Below, one piece after another: positions 10,278-20,527 of a DNA stretch of 31,885 nt. The first letter of the stretch is position 1. Every line of letters starts with the position of its first letter. Under the pieces are notes generated by a model. The model made no database searches, was not told the DNA's origin, and saw only the letters and a list, made by a program, of their open reading frames with translations. The position numbers and the translations under genes were made by a program. The DNA comes from Mucidula mucida (taxonomy: Eukaryota; Basidiomycota; Agaricomycetes; Agaricales; Physalacriaceae), in NCBI GenBank assembly GCA_015501055.1, contig JADNYV010000397.1, positions 1-31,885 of the forward strand, in the 5' to 3' direction.

Positions 10278-11036
10278 ATGGACATTCCCCGCACTGATTC
10301 ACCCGTCTGCGGGTTCGAGTTTCCGTCGTCGGCGCCGCTCACCTGTCCGTCGCCCGGCTGGATCCGCGCGTTGCCGTCCCCGGACACCAAGCCCTATTGT
10401 AGTGCCGAGTCAGACGAGCACGACCTCTGCTCTGAAGCCGAAGCGGACCTCGCCTCGCTCGTGCACCACCTCGACCTTTCCATCTACTCGGGCTTTCATA
10501 ATCCGCCGAGCTTGCGCTTTTCCTTCTCCAGCCGCGCGTCATGCTCGAGTACAGATTCGCTCTCGACTATAGGATATACACCGCGCTCATCCATTCTCCA
10601 CACGCCGACATCCTCCATGGATTTTAACCAGTTCAACCGTCGCTCTTTACCAAAATCACGCTCGCTGGCGTCTGTAGCGCTTTCCCCAGCCGCGAGACGC
10701 GCTGCCGTCTACATAATTGACGACGAGGACGTCGAGGAGGCGTATGGTGGTGGTAAAATATCCTATGACATGGAGATGGGCCATGCGGAGGAGGAAGAGG
10801 AGGAGGAGAAGGAATTACATGATAACCCTCCATCGCGGTTTTCGATAGATGAAGAGGAGCGGCCTCTCAGTAAGCGCGATATTTGGACGCGCTCACGGAC
10901 AATGTCTATGACTACACCGCTGAGCCCCATTCAGTTCCCGCGCAGCTCTCCGTCCTACCCTCCCTCACCGCCGCCTCCCACCCCCCGGCGAAGCAAACGC
11001 AAAACCCTGCTCTCCATGCTCCATCTCGCATCCTGA
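10278..11036 (+). CDS. Ser/Pro-rich disordered hypothetical protein
   Basis: This is a single-exon frame of 252 residues. The ATG at 10278 has an excellent context (GCCACCATGG) and is preferred to the in-frame ATG at 10125, which would add a cationic stretch of unlikely composition. The protein starts MDIPRTDSPVCGFEF. It has a Glu/Ala/Leu-rich short helix at about 50-75 (EAEADLASLVHHLDLS), a long Ser/Thr/Arg-rich part, an acidic run at about 170-185 (seven Glu in a row), and a Pro-rich tail ending in a basic cluster (PRRSKRKTLLSML). Multiple SP and RS-type sites suggest phosphorylation, and the basic tail could act as a nuclear signal. Both points are inference. No enzyme domain is seen. Confidence 0.65.
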   Translation: MDIPRTDSPVCGFEFPSSAPLTCPSPGWIRALPSPDTKPYCSAESDEHDLCSEAEADLASLVHHLDLSIYSGFHNPPSLRFSFSSRASCSSTDSLSTIGYTPRSSILHTPTSSMDFNQFNRRSLPKSRSLASVALSPAARRAAVYIIDDEDVEEAYGGGKISYDMEMGHAEEEEEEEKELHDNPPSRFSIDEEERPLSKRDIWTRSRTMSMTTPLSPIQFPRSSPSYPPSPPPPTPRRSKRKTLLSMLHLAS

Positions 11037-11904
11037 GCCCCCCTTCCTTTTTGGACTCGTTGTTTTTTTTGGATCATCCTTCACCCTCATTACTTCTTTC
11101 TCTCTTCACGGATAGGTTGTACTGCACTCCTTTGTACGAACACTCAGCACACACACTCGTTTTGGTCGTTTCCTTCTCCCCCTACTCCCCACGCGTGACT
11201 CGATCACACAGACTTTGGTACTGTACGCACTTTTAACTTGCCGCTGTTCTGTATGTATCCATATGTATCTCAGTCGGAACTGGGTCGTCACTCAGCGCTC
11301 ACGTTCCACGACGCGTATTAGAGTTTATTGCCATCACACGCACGCTAGGACATATATCACCGGAAGTCACAATCCCGCGATATGGGGCGAGGGACCCGTC
11401 CAAGGGTTGATGGGACCGTGGAAACTGGGGTCGAGATGAAAGGAACATGGAAGCCGTCGGGCGATCTGATGGCCGCCAGTGGAAGCTCCGTGGAAGGTGT
11501 ATTATTGGGACCCATATGCTGAAGTACTTAATTTGTAGGGTGCGGTGTGGCGCAGGCGCCCGCCGCAGCATTCTCCGTATCATCGTAGAGTATTAGCCCG
11601 TCGGTATTCAGGGATACGCTGCATTAATTTCTCAACTCGGATTTGAATTGTTTTCTCTGGAACGTTTGGTGTGGCTTCGCACTTTCCTGCATCTAGCAGG
11701 TGTTTATCCATCCAGCGGAGGACTCGGAATCGAATGAGGGTAGAGGAAAACTTCTAAAGAATCACTGAACAGGGAGGTCGCAAAGACAACTTAGCTTCGG
11801 CATTTGTTCGTCAGTCAGTTTAGAGAGGACTAGTTCACAGCTCCACCTAGTTCTGAATGGATGAAGGTGAGGTGAATATAACTGCTGTAACCAGAACCAC
11901 TCCC
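11037..11904. other. Intergenic stretch
   Basis: This holds the 3' region of the 10278 gene, with pyrimidine-rich sequence to about 11240, and then unremarkable DNA. I see no coding or RNA feature. Confidence 0.45.
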
Positions 11905-12300
11905 CCCTCACTTCCGGCCGCGAAAATTTAGCTGCGTCTCAAACGGCAGTGTTAGGGGTAGGTTCAAGGCCTGCGCTCTTTTGCTCTGCGTCGTCGCCTT
12001 GGGCTTGGACTCTACTAAGGACCGCGTGGGAATTTGTAACAGCTTGAGTGACTGATCGCTAATTACTTGCATCAGCTCAGGCATGTACGCATTTCGCTCA
12101 TTCCCGTACTCACGGAAGGAGTACCTATACGGCTGAGGTTTACACACTCTGGACTTTATCTGCTCAGTGCTTAGAGCGTGATGTCCTGCAGGCTCGCAAC
12201 GTCGGACTCACGCCATCAGCTGTTTCATTCGATTCTCCCCCAAAGCGCGAACATTGCTCGTCTTGGGACAAGGCACTCCTGGATGCAATATGCGCGGGCT
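11905..12300 (+). repeat. Diverged duplicated block, copy 2
   Basis: This is the partner of 612-1048. Its anchors are at 11963 (TTCAAGGCCT), 12024 (GCGTGGGAATTT), 12073 (CAGCTC...CATGTACGC), 12184 (TCCTGCAGGC) and 12197 (CAACGTCGGACTCA). The matched frame here has internal TGA codons (for example just after the RKE motif), so this copy is also dead. It ends about 175-180 bp before the ATG at 12474, the same distance as copy 1 from the ATG at 1229. Confidence 0.7.
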
Positions 12301-12473
12301 TGCAACCTGACAGTGATGTGGCGGGGATCACGTGTGCTCTCGTTGTTTGATTGTGCGCGCCGTGCTCTGTTACTGACCATCATCATTATTCACGGCGGTA
12401 GCGCTCTCTTGAACCGGCGTCTTGATTTCTCCTTCCGCTCGTCGCCATTGAACCCCGACCGCTACATATCTCA

Positions 12474-13016
12474 ATGTCTACCAAGAACCCCATCCCATAC
12501 GTCTCGGGAATCGCTTTGAACCAAGCCCAAGTGGATGCAATGGCGCACTTATCACTCTCCGAAGAGGAAATGTCGCGTTCGCGCACGACACATTGTGCCC
12601 TCATTGACCTAATGGAACGGAAGAAGCAGAAACTCACGCTCGTTCCCTTCGAGCACAAAGGAGAACGCCACTACCTATTCGTCACTATAGTCGTGCCCTC
12701 CTTCGACGGCAGCGATCCGAAGATGACTGTACCCAAGTACATATTCGACTCGTTCCGTAAAAGTTATGGCCGTGGTCCGAATCATGAGTTCGACCGCCTT
12801 TATGGTGCGACGTTTCGATGGCCACTTTTTTTCGCTGGTACGTTATTGCAACATGGTTAGTCTAACACTAATTGACGTCGTTTCCTAGAGCCAGATTGGC
12901 TCTATGCCAGGATGAGGGAGACCGAATGTTACTGGCGGCACTGTTACGAACGTAGGGAGCCGCAGACGGAGGTGACGAATGCCACTGAGAGGACAAAAAG
13001 TAGCAGTGCGGCATAG
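12474..13016 (+). CDS. Small hypothetical protein
   Basis: The model has two exons: 12474-12837 and 12889-13016. The 51-nt intron is GTACGT...CTAG with a CTAAC branch site, giving 163 residues. The start is MSTKNPIPYVSGIALNQAQV. The middle (LVPFEHKGERHYLFVTIVVPSF) looks like two beta strands. The C-terminus is rich in aromatic and charged residues (WLYARMRETECYW) and then Thr/Ser-rich. No signal peptide, membrane segment or known motif is seen. The gene lies directly behind copy 2 of the duplicated block, as the unrelated 1229 gene lies behind copy 1. Splice signals and frame agreement make coding likely; function is unknown. Confidence 0.65.
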
Positions 13017-13426
13017 ACTGAAACGATAAATTTGATAGCATCAGCTACGCGCGATGATGCTAATTCTCTCGTAGAATGCCCTCTCTTCATGTGTGCATAT
13101 AAACTATCCGAGTACTCTGGAAAATGTATCATGTCTGTCTCCCTTCTCACCGATTAATTATCTTTATTGAATCCATCATCACCTTACGCATTCAACACAC
13201 GACTATGCCTTCGAAAACTCGATCCCGCTTTCGGGACTCAGTTCACAGCTCAACACGAGGGTTGTACTAAGTAAATGTAATGGTATTGATACTGACCCCA
13301 GATGCGGAGCCTTGATAGGATGGAGAACATGCTGCTGTAGTAACAGGCTCAGTTGTTAACCTCACATAGCCTAAAACTATGCTAAGAATTATTGCGCCAC
13401 CGTACCGCCTGTAAAGTCTAAAAGTA
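13017..13426. other. Intergenic stretch
   Basis: This is AT-rich DNA between the small gene and the tRNA gene. No coding frame is supported. Confidence 0.4.
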
Positions 13427-13506
13427 TGGTTCAACCCGGGTTCGAACCGGAGACCTTCTGTGCCGATTGTGTAAGACAGAAATCATAACCACTAGACCAT
13501 TGAACC
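13427..13506 (-). tRNA. tRNA-Val (anticodon UAC) with 7-nt intron
   Basis: The minus strand folds as a complete tRNA. The acceptor GGTTCAA pairs with TTGAACC. The D-arm is GTCT-AGTGGTTA-TGAT. The anticodon stem TCTGT pairs with ACAGA around loop C-U-UAC-A-C, and the T-arm TCCGG-TTCGAAC-CCGGG has the invariant TTCGA. A discriminator A follows. The mature tRNA is 73 nt, and a 7-nt insertion (CAATCGG, plus-strand 13463-13469) sits one base 3' of the anticodon, the canonical position for nuclear tRNA introns. The anticodon UAC reads valine GUA/GUG codons. Internal A and B boxes are the D- and T-arm sequences themselves. Confidence 0.93.
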
Positions 13507-14124
13507 GACGACTTTGCTCAGAGATCGTACAAAGTATTCACTTTGGCACTGTTGCGCAGATAACGGATTCCTAACAAAACAAATGTTTCGCATGCTTCCC
13601 AAAGTTGCAGGTTAGTCTTCCGGTATTTCAATGTCCGACCACGCTGTATAGCCTCAACGAATCAGTGGCGTTGATTTCAAGGATGTGCCGCGTTCCGCTT
13701 GATAAGAAGCACCGTCTGGAGTTGCGAAAACATACATGAGAGACCTGAGAAATCTGCGGGATAAGGTGCTGCTTCTCATGCCAGTCCTTCTGGCTATCAT
13801 GGTGAAGTAGGAAATCTAGTGGGTGCGAAGCTTGAGGAGAAACAACGGTGTTAAAAGCTTGGCATGGCCGGTGCCGGGCCACGTGTGCGTATTGTTGCCG
13901 TATCAGTGAGGTTATACCCCGGAATGAGAATTGCCTCGTGTTGGTCAAGTATTCTGTGGATATTTCTCAACGACTCCCACTTTCTACGACTTTTTGACGC
14001 CTCTAACGACGCGATACCGTATCTGACTCTCACGACTTGAAGACCTGGATTCTACGCCAGTACGTCTCCAGCTATAAAGGTTGATAATGACCCACGGGCG
14101 CTTATTAGATTGAACGACCCCAAA
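13507..14124. other. Intergenic stretch upstream of membrane/WD40 gene
   Basis: This is 620 bp without a supported gene. It must hold the promoter of the gene starting at 14125 and the upstream flank of the tRNA gene. Confidence 0.4.
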
Positions 14125-17100
14125 ATGCCCAAGAATATAGGAGGGCTTGAGGCCGACGACGACACTACGAGGGGTCCGCCGAATATGAGGAGAAAGGCGA
14201 CGAGGAAGGAAACCATTCTGAGTTTGGTGGAGATGTTGTTGCAGGCTAATGATGAATCCAGTAATCATGGTGAGTGGCCGTAATGACCGGGGTTTGGACA
14301 CGTATTGATGTTCGCTACAGGGGATGAGGAACAAGTCAATCTTGAAGACGACAAGGACGTTCGTAAGTCTGGCTTGACGTTGACTACATATCACAGTCTA
14401 GATAACATGTCCGGTTTAGCCACGGTCGACGAACACCTTCAAGTCGTCGGCGCAGAAACCTTCCACAAATTCCAAAAGTGCGCGATCAACCTTTATGAAT
14501 TGCCTCCGGACCGCTGACCTCTCCATTACAGACGTATTAACAATTTGGATAAGGAGGTAAGCATCCACGCCTTAGAACGACACTTATCTTACTCGCTACT
14601 CCCAGCTGCGGAACTTTGCGAACGCCGCTCGCCAACTCGGCAGTTCAGCCGCAATCCTGTCTTCGGCCTTTCACCTCCGCGAACGACTCGCCCAGATCCT
14701 GCACCTCTATCGCGAAAACGCCGCGGATCTCTTTCCAAGAAAAGTGGTTCGAACCACAATAAACAACATTCCCGATGATGCACCAGCCCAGAACACGTCC
14801 CGGAGACTAAAGCTTCATGGCCGGCATCACCTCCGCATCCCTCAACATTTTGCACGACCCAAGGTTGACGAGAATCTCGACTTGGAGGACTTTCCTAAAC
14901 AATTCGATGCCCTCGCAACCGATGTTACGACGTTCATGGACTGTTTGAACGAGTTTCCTGAATTCACAGATGAAGCAGTCAATGCGTCGATCTCTGCATT
15001 CCAAGGCGACTTGAAGGTACGCGGTCTTTGTTACCCGAAAGCGATTGCTCAACATTCAAGCAGTACTGGGCCTCATGCCTCCGTGAATACAATGGCCAAT
15101 TCCGTTATCCTGCTGTGCAGCGGTACATTCATGACCTAACGTCCGAGATGGGGGAGCACATTGATGCAATTTCTGCGACGCTATCTATGTTCATCGAAGT
15201 TGGTGTGCCTACCATTCGATTTGCCCAGAAGCATGGCGCGACGAATTTGCTGAACCTGTCTACTGTCGCCACCTTTTTTTCTGCCGTCACGGCGACAACC
15301 ATGCAGTTCTCGTATGAGCTCAAGACTCATTCTGGTACCGCGGTCAATAGCTTCTGGTTCGCGTCACTTGTGTTCTCTATCGCAGCGGCTGTCAACAGCT
15401 TGCTTGGTTTGACATGGAAGCAAGCCATGTAGTAAGCGCCTTCCCTTCTCTTGATAAATACGCGTCTCACTATAACATACAGTCGTTCTCCCGGACACCG
15501 AGTCCCCTGGTGGGTTCTCATTTGGATCAAGCGATCTCCCCTTGTCTTCCTCGTCATGTCGGTTGCCTCTTTCTCCGTCGGACTTTGTTGCTTCGCATAT
15601 GCATCAGAGCAAGTGAGCTCCAAACCAGCTTCAGATTTGATGTCGCTAATGTATTCATACAAAATGACAGAGCCATATCACCTCCACCATCACAACGGTC
15701 TTCACCGCATTTACCTCATTTGGTCTCCTCGCCGTGTCGGCTTGGTTCGCCTCTGAACGATGGGCGTTTGGGCGGCATAGTGGAAGGAAGTGGCTTAGCG
15801 ATATCATTATGGATGCCAGTGATCGATTCTTCTCACTTCCAGGCATGGGCGTATTCGGCTCCTGCGTGCGGAAAATTGGGAAAGGTTACAAGAAGACGAA
15901 ACATGCGTTCCGGCGCGGTCGTCGCGCGACGAAGCGCCTAAGCTCTCGAACAGTCACCTATTTCTCACGTACTTCCAGCGATGACGAAAAGCACGACGAC
16001 GTGGAGGCGAATGGCAATAGCAATGGACCCATTCTGCCACTCTCGAGTCCGCCCAATTCCCCAACGTTCAAGTACAGCATGTCTGACCCTCTACCGAGCG
16101 AAATCCGCGCATCCAGTCCCAGCCCGACCACAACCCCAACGCTCGACGCCACCGCTCCTCCCTCGATCATGGAAGGCTCCAGCCCAACTGAACCCTCCGT
16201 CGGTCGTCAACTATGGCAAAACGCAATTCGCACTGTCAAGATGCGATCTGCAGTATCTTCCAATTTGGCGGCTATGGCGCAGAAAACGCGGGGGACGCCT
16301 AATCGGCAGAGGACACTGTCGTCAACGCTGCAGGGGAGAAAGAGGATGATAGCGGAAACTCCGGTCAAGGGTGTGCTCAGGTCGAGGATTGCGACGTTGA
16401 CGCCTCAGTTGAGGTGTCTGGAGACGACCAAGGATCTTACGGCGCACCAGGCCCTGGTAAAGCATATGCAATTCTCTCCGAATGGGAAGTATCTTGCTAC
16501 GTCGAGGTGGGAGATATGCTTTCTTCGGTTTGATCTTCGAGTGTATTGACTCGTCATCTCTTAGTTGGGATAGAACGTCTTTGATATTCCGCGTTGGAGT
16601 GAGATTCTTCTTTTTGGTAACATTTCAGTAACTCAGACACACTTCCAGGACCCTTTCGTCTCGCACCGCATACTCGCACATGCCAAGGGGTTCGTTCACC
16701 AAGTCGCCTGGTCGCCAACGGGCCATCTCCTGCTCACGAAACTCAACAAGAGCGTCAAAGTCTGGACCGAGGTGGGTTATAGTTTGCGCACTGACGATGA
16801 ATCTCAGTCGTCGCTGTCCTACCTTTCCTGAAAATGCCAGATATCTGATTGTCTTTTGTTGGAATCTCTTCCTAGGACGGAGTGTGTCAGCGGACGATTG
16901 ATAGACCTGTGGCCATAGAGTCTATTACATGGTTGCCTACCGGAGATGGTGCGTTTTGCTGTAAACTTTGAGCGATGCGAATGTTGATACTGTGCGTAGG
17001 CTTCTTGTCAGTCGAAGGCACGCTAGTGGCGAAATTGGTACGTCGACAGTCAAGTGACTGAATGAGGAGATTGATTGCTTGTGGCATTGTAGGACTTGAA

Positions 17101-18287
17101 AGGAAATGTGCGCTCCCTTGTTGATTCAATTGGTGGATGCTGATCCCTGTGATAGGTCATGGGACAATATGACTTTTATCCCGTCAAGTTGCACGATGTC
17201 GCGGTGACACCGGATGGTATACGGCTTCTGGGAGTAGGTCCTTTGCTGGAATCCAAAGATCATCTAAGACCAAGCAAACCTCGCTCAGTTGAAAAACGAT
17301 TAGCAGGCGCGTGCTCTTGCTTGATCTACTTTTCCCACCGCTCAAAGTCTCTAACAGTTTATAACACACTGACAAAGACCATCGAACAGTGAGTAATTTT
17401 TGCCTTCCTGGGTTCACGAACCAACTGTTATGCAGTCAAACTCCCGTCCTGAATGATGTTCGAGATATAACTCTGGCAAGGAACACGAAGCATGGCCTAA
17501 TAGCTCTGGTTAGCTATGAGAACAGGGTATTTCGCGTCATCTCAGGTGCTCCTTCCCCGCTGATACATATCGAAGGCTCCTCCCCAACTATGGAAAATCG
17601 ACATGGTTAAAGATCACTTGAACCACGAACATAATGCTGCAGATAATCTGGTTGCACGGTTTACGCTCAGGTACTCCACTTCATTGGCCTCATGAGTACA
17701 GAACATCTGAGCCCACTCATTTCAGACATACGTATATGCCCAAAGTCCAGGTCGAGTTCGCAGGCCCAAGTTACTTCGGTGGTAAGAACGACGAGTTGGT
17801 TCTCTGCGCTGGCAAAGGTCCGTTCTCGCACATCATATGTGAGTCTCGTTTACTGATGCAAGACTCAGCTGGAGATATACACATCTGGGACACGGAGTCC
17901 GGTGCTCTACTGCATCATGTCCGAGCACAAGCGCTCGGCGGTGACCTGACATGTATCGCATGGAATCCAGCCGCCGAAGACCCATTTATGTTCGCCACCG
18001 GAAGCCATGATGGCGCCGTGCGGATATGGACCCGACCCACCGAATCCACCGACACCGGCGACGAAGCCGTGAGCTCCGTGCTTGAGAATGGCGGACATAG
18101 CGCCAGCTATACGCCCCGGACCGCGTCTCCGTTCGAGTTTGAACGAACGGATAGTCCGCTGACGCAGCAGGAGTTTGAGTCTACGGATAGTATAGGTATC
18201 AGTGGTAGTGTGGCTACCAGCGAGGTTGGGCTGCTCAGGGAATTGCGGACTGTGGCGTTTGCGTCCGAGCAGGAACCAAAAAGATAA
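14125..18287 (+). CDS. Membrane-anchored WD40 protein (four TM helices + WD repeats)
   Basis: Seventeen exons join in frame to 1094 residues: 14125-14269, 14321-14477, 14532-14556, 14606-15016, 15064-15431, 15483-15612, 15671-16506, 16565-16598, 16649-16771, 16876-16948, 17000-17037, 17093-17107, 17156-17388, 17436-17526, 17576-17670, 17726-17817 and 17869-18287. Residues 60-300 are helical. Four hydrophobic helices lie at about 308-326, 340-362, 389-408 and 416-438. A basic Ser-rich linker spans 450-660. WD repeats span about 660-1030, for example FSPNGKYLATSSWD, VHQVAWSPTGHLLLT, GDIHIWDTESG and FATGSHDGAVRIW, resembling the propellers of WDR26/Gid7-type proteins. A single-exon frame (15671-16506) runs from the fourth helix into the first WD repeat, so the fusion is in the DNA and not an artefact of the model. 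It is probably a membrane-tethered scaffold. The 39-nt segment 14363-14401 could be a minor intron; it is kept as coding. Confidence 0.8.
17093..17107 (+). other. 15-nt micro-exon of the membrane/WD40 gene
   Basis: GACTTGAAAGGAAAT (DLKGN) is flanked by a TTGTAG acceptor and a GTGCGC donor. It keeps phase 0 between VAKL at the end of the preceding exon and VMGQYD in the next, completing a propeller strand. Automated gene finders commonly miss exons this short. Confidence 0.65.
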
Positions 18288-18615
18288 TCTGAGATGTATG
18301 CAGATCTTTACATTGTAATACTACTACTTCTTTGCATATGGAACAAAGGATGGATGCAAAACTATACTAGACCAATTTGGGATGAGTAGCTCGTAGTGAA
18401 TTGTGGATATGGTCGGATAGCCGAGTCAACAGATTCTTGCCGTCCAAACATGCTGTCGCGTAGCAAGCTTGTATGCCGTCAAGAGCTGAAAAACAGTTTC
18501 AAAATACCGCTGAGGACTTAGCTGCTTGTCATGGGTACTCGATAGCAGCAGTAGTAGTATTAAGTCCCTGCATGTGAGTCTCAGCTGATCGGGTAATAGG
18601 TTGCCTTCTACCACC
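18288..18615. other. Short intergenic stretch
   Basis: This is about 330 bp between two co-directional genes and holds the terminator of one and the promoter of the next. Nothing else is seen. Confidence 0.45.
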
Positions 18616-19977
18616 ATGGCAGAGACCGTTAAGCCACGTTTGGCACCGCCATTAGAGACACTGAAACCTCTTTTTGTTTACCACCCCATGACAGGCGAGA
18701 TCATTCTGCAATTCGGTTGCAGGATCTCGTCCAGCGACACGATGGCCATGTCGTGGTTGCTCGTCCACCAAGCCGCAATTGTTATAGCCCAGATAAAAGG
18801 TTATTTGTCTAAGTCGAAGGATAGAGATACGGGACTTATAGAGGACTCGGAGTCTGACCTCATCGCGGCGGGAAAATACTATTTTCACGCGACCGAACCC
18901 ACTTTCGCCGACTACGAGATCTGTTGCGACTTTGACCTTTGGGAGCCGCCCGCCAGCCCTGATGACCTCCCAGAGCCATGGAAGACACTTACCAATGAGT
19001 TCAATGAGCGCTCTTTTCACATCCAAGTACCAAAATGTTCCGCCAGTAAAATCGCCAATTGGGTCAAATTCACAGACCCGCGCTGTATGCTCACCGGCTC
19101 TCGAGATGTCATTGAAGGTCACCATCTGGTACCTGAGGCTCATTCTGCTTGGGTGAGTCTTTCAGAGTCTGTCCGGCTGGATTTAATTCTTCTCTATCTG
19201 TTAGGCTTCCCACTACCAAATCTTGGATTGTGCCTCACCTTACAGCAATCCCATTCCCATAACGGCTACGCGTTTTATTGACGACGTCCGGGCTCGCGTG
19301 ACGATGAGTCCTTCTGCCCTTCGTCTCATGGACGACGCATTTTTCTGTCCATACCCCCTCAAGGCTACGGACGGTCTATGTTGCCTATTATGTCGACCTT
19401 TCGCGGACAGACAGCGGCCGCGAATATCATCTCCGCACGCTGCATCTCACAGAGCGAGTTTCTCCGTACTTTCTTTATCTCCGCTTTATTTGGACGATGT
19501 TCAAATGTGTGCCACCTTCCATTTCAGCTGCGAGGAGAAAGACCAAACCGGCATGGGCCTTGAGTATGTTCGTAGATCTGGATATGCTCTATGATGTTGA
19601 TTGTCAAAGGTCATGGTAGTAATGGTGGCGCCTCAGGTGCATCTGGTCACGAAGACGCGTCTTCTATGACATCCGATTCCTTCCATTGTGTCCAACACAT
19701 CAGATGATGCTGAGGCGAGAGAACGCCTTGTCCCTCCCAAATTACTGCAACTCTTTGCTGATGTAGAGGCAGGTAAGAACCCATCTACTACGCTAGATTT
19801 TGCATCGTGTTTACTCTTTGAATAGGAAAACGCGACCCACCGGCAATCCTGTATGAGTACGAAACGAATTATCCCGGAATGGCGCGGATCGCCCGCATTA
19901 GAGAGCAGTATATCCAGGAACATCCACAGGTGACCGGCTCTAGTACTGCGATGCATGACGGAGAGCTGGAAGCATAG
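18616..19977 (+). pseudogene. HNH-endonuclease-type gene with two frame breaks
   Basis: Exon 1 (18616-19152; ATG in CCACCATGG) encodes 179 residues ending in the HNH-like motif CMLTG...EGHHLVPEA. After a 52-nt intron (GTGAGT...TTAG) exon 2 starts at 19205 and continues the fold (DDVRARVTMSPSALRLMDDA, then FFCPYPLKA). The next expected block, VYVAYYVDLSRTDSGREYH and VSPYFLYLRFIWTMFKC, is in another frame from about 19371, so one extra base lies near 19361-19371. No GT-AG intron fits that phase change. A second +1 break occurs near 19680 in a Ser/Gly-rich linker, before DDAEARERLVPPKLL. The last intron is 19773-19825 and the stop is at 19977. Many basidiomycetes carry families of such HNH proteins of unknown role. 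It is either a recent pseudogene or two assembly errors; coding ancestry is clear. Confidence 0.65.
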
Positions 19978-20527
19978 CGTGACTGTTTTCTTTGTCGCTT
20001 GTTCTGTAACTGTAACTGTAATCCGCCCTCATGAAGACATGTTCATGTCGATATTGTATCACTTCGTTTCCGAATACAAAAATGATGATCCAAGCCCTGG
20101 ATGGGTCCCATTTTCCGCAAGGACCGAGCCGTGTTATCTTTGCTCCCTTCCGTGAAAGGACTACTAACACAGCTAATTTCATCTAATGTTATTTCGTCTG
20201 TTACCGCCACCACCACTTGCGTTCGGTAAACCCAAGCAGCTATACTTCCAAGACCATATGATACCGATGATATCGTCAGGATTCACCATCGCTGTCAGTA
20301 CTTGAACGCATATAAACTAGGTTTTAAACTTGTAATCATTGCAATCCAAATGCTCTAGATTATAACTAGTTCCAAAAAACCGTGTACCAAAGGAAAGACA
20401 TAGTACAATTTCGAAAACAGCTTCTATAACGTCCATCCATCAATTCCCGTGTAGATATCGTGACTCGTCGAAAAGGAGAGGAATAAGATAATCGCGCAGC
20501 CAGCCCTCTAATGTGGGGAGACACGAT
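19978..20527. other. Convergent 3' intergenic region
   Basis: This is 550 bp between the ends of the HNH gene (plus) and the trehalose gene (minus). It holds both 3' untranslated regions. No gene is seen. Confidence 0.5.

Noticed and set aside
14363..14401. 39-nt GTAAGT...CTAG intron in the membrane/WD40 gene
   Set aside because: It is shorter than the other introns, is a multiple of three, and the reading frame stays open through it, so it was kept as coding with a note.
17316..17360. Possible intron in the WD40 region ending at CTAACAG
   Set aside because: Any GT donor here gives a stop or wrong phase, and the unspliced frame runs straight into VYNTLTKTIE as expected for the propeller.
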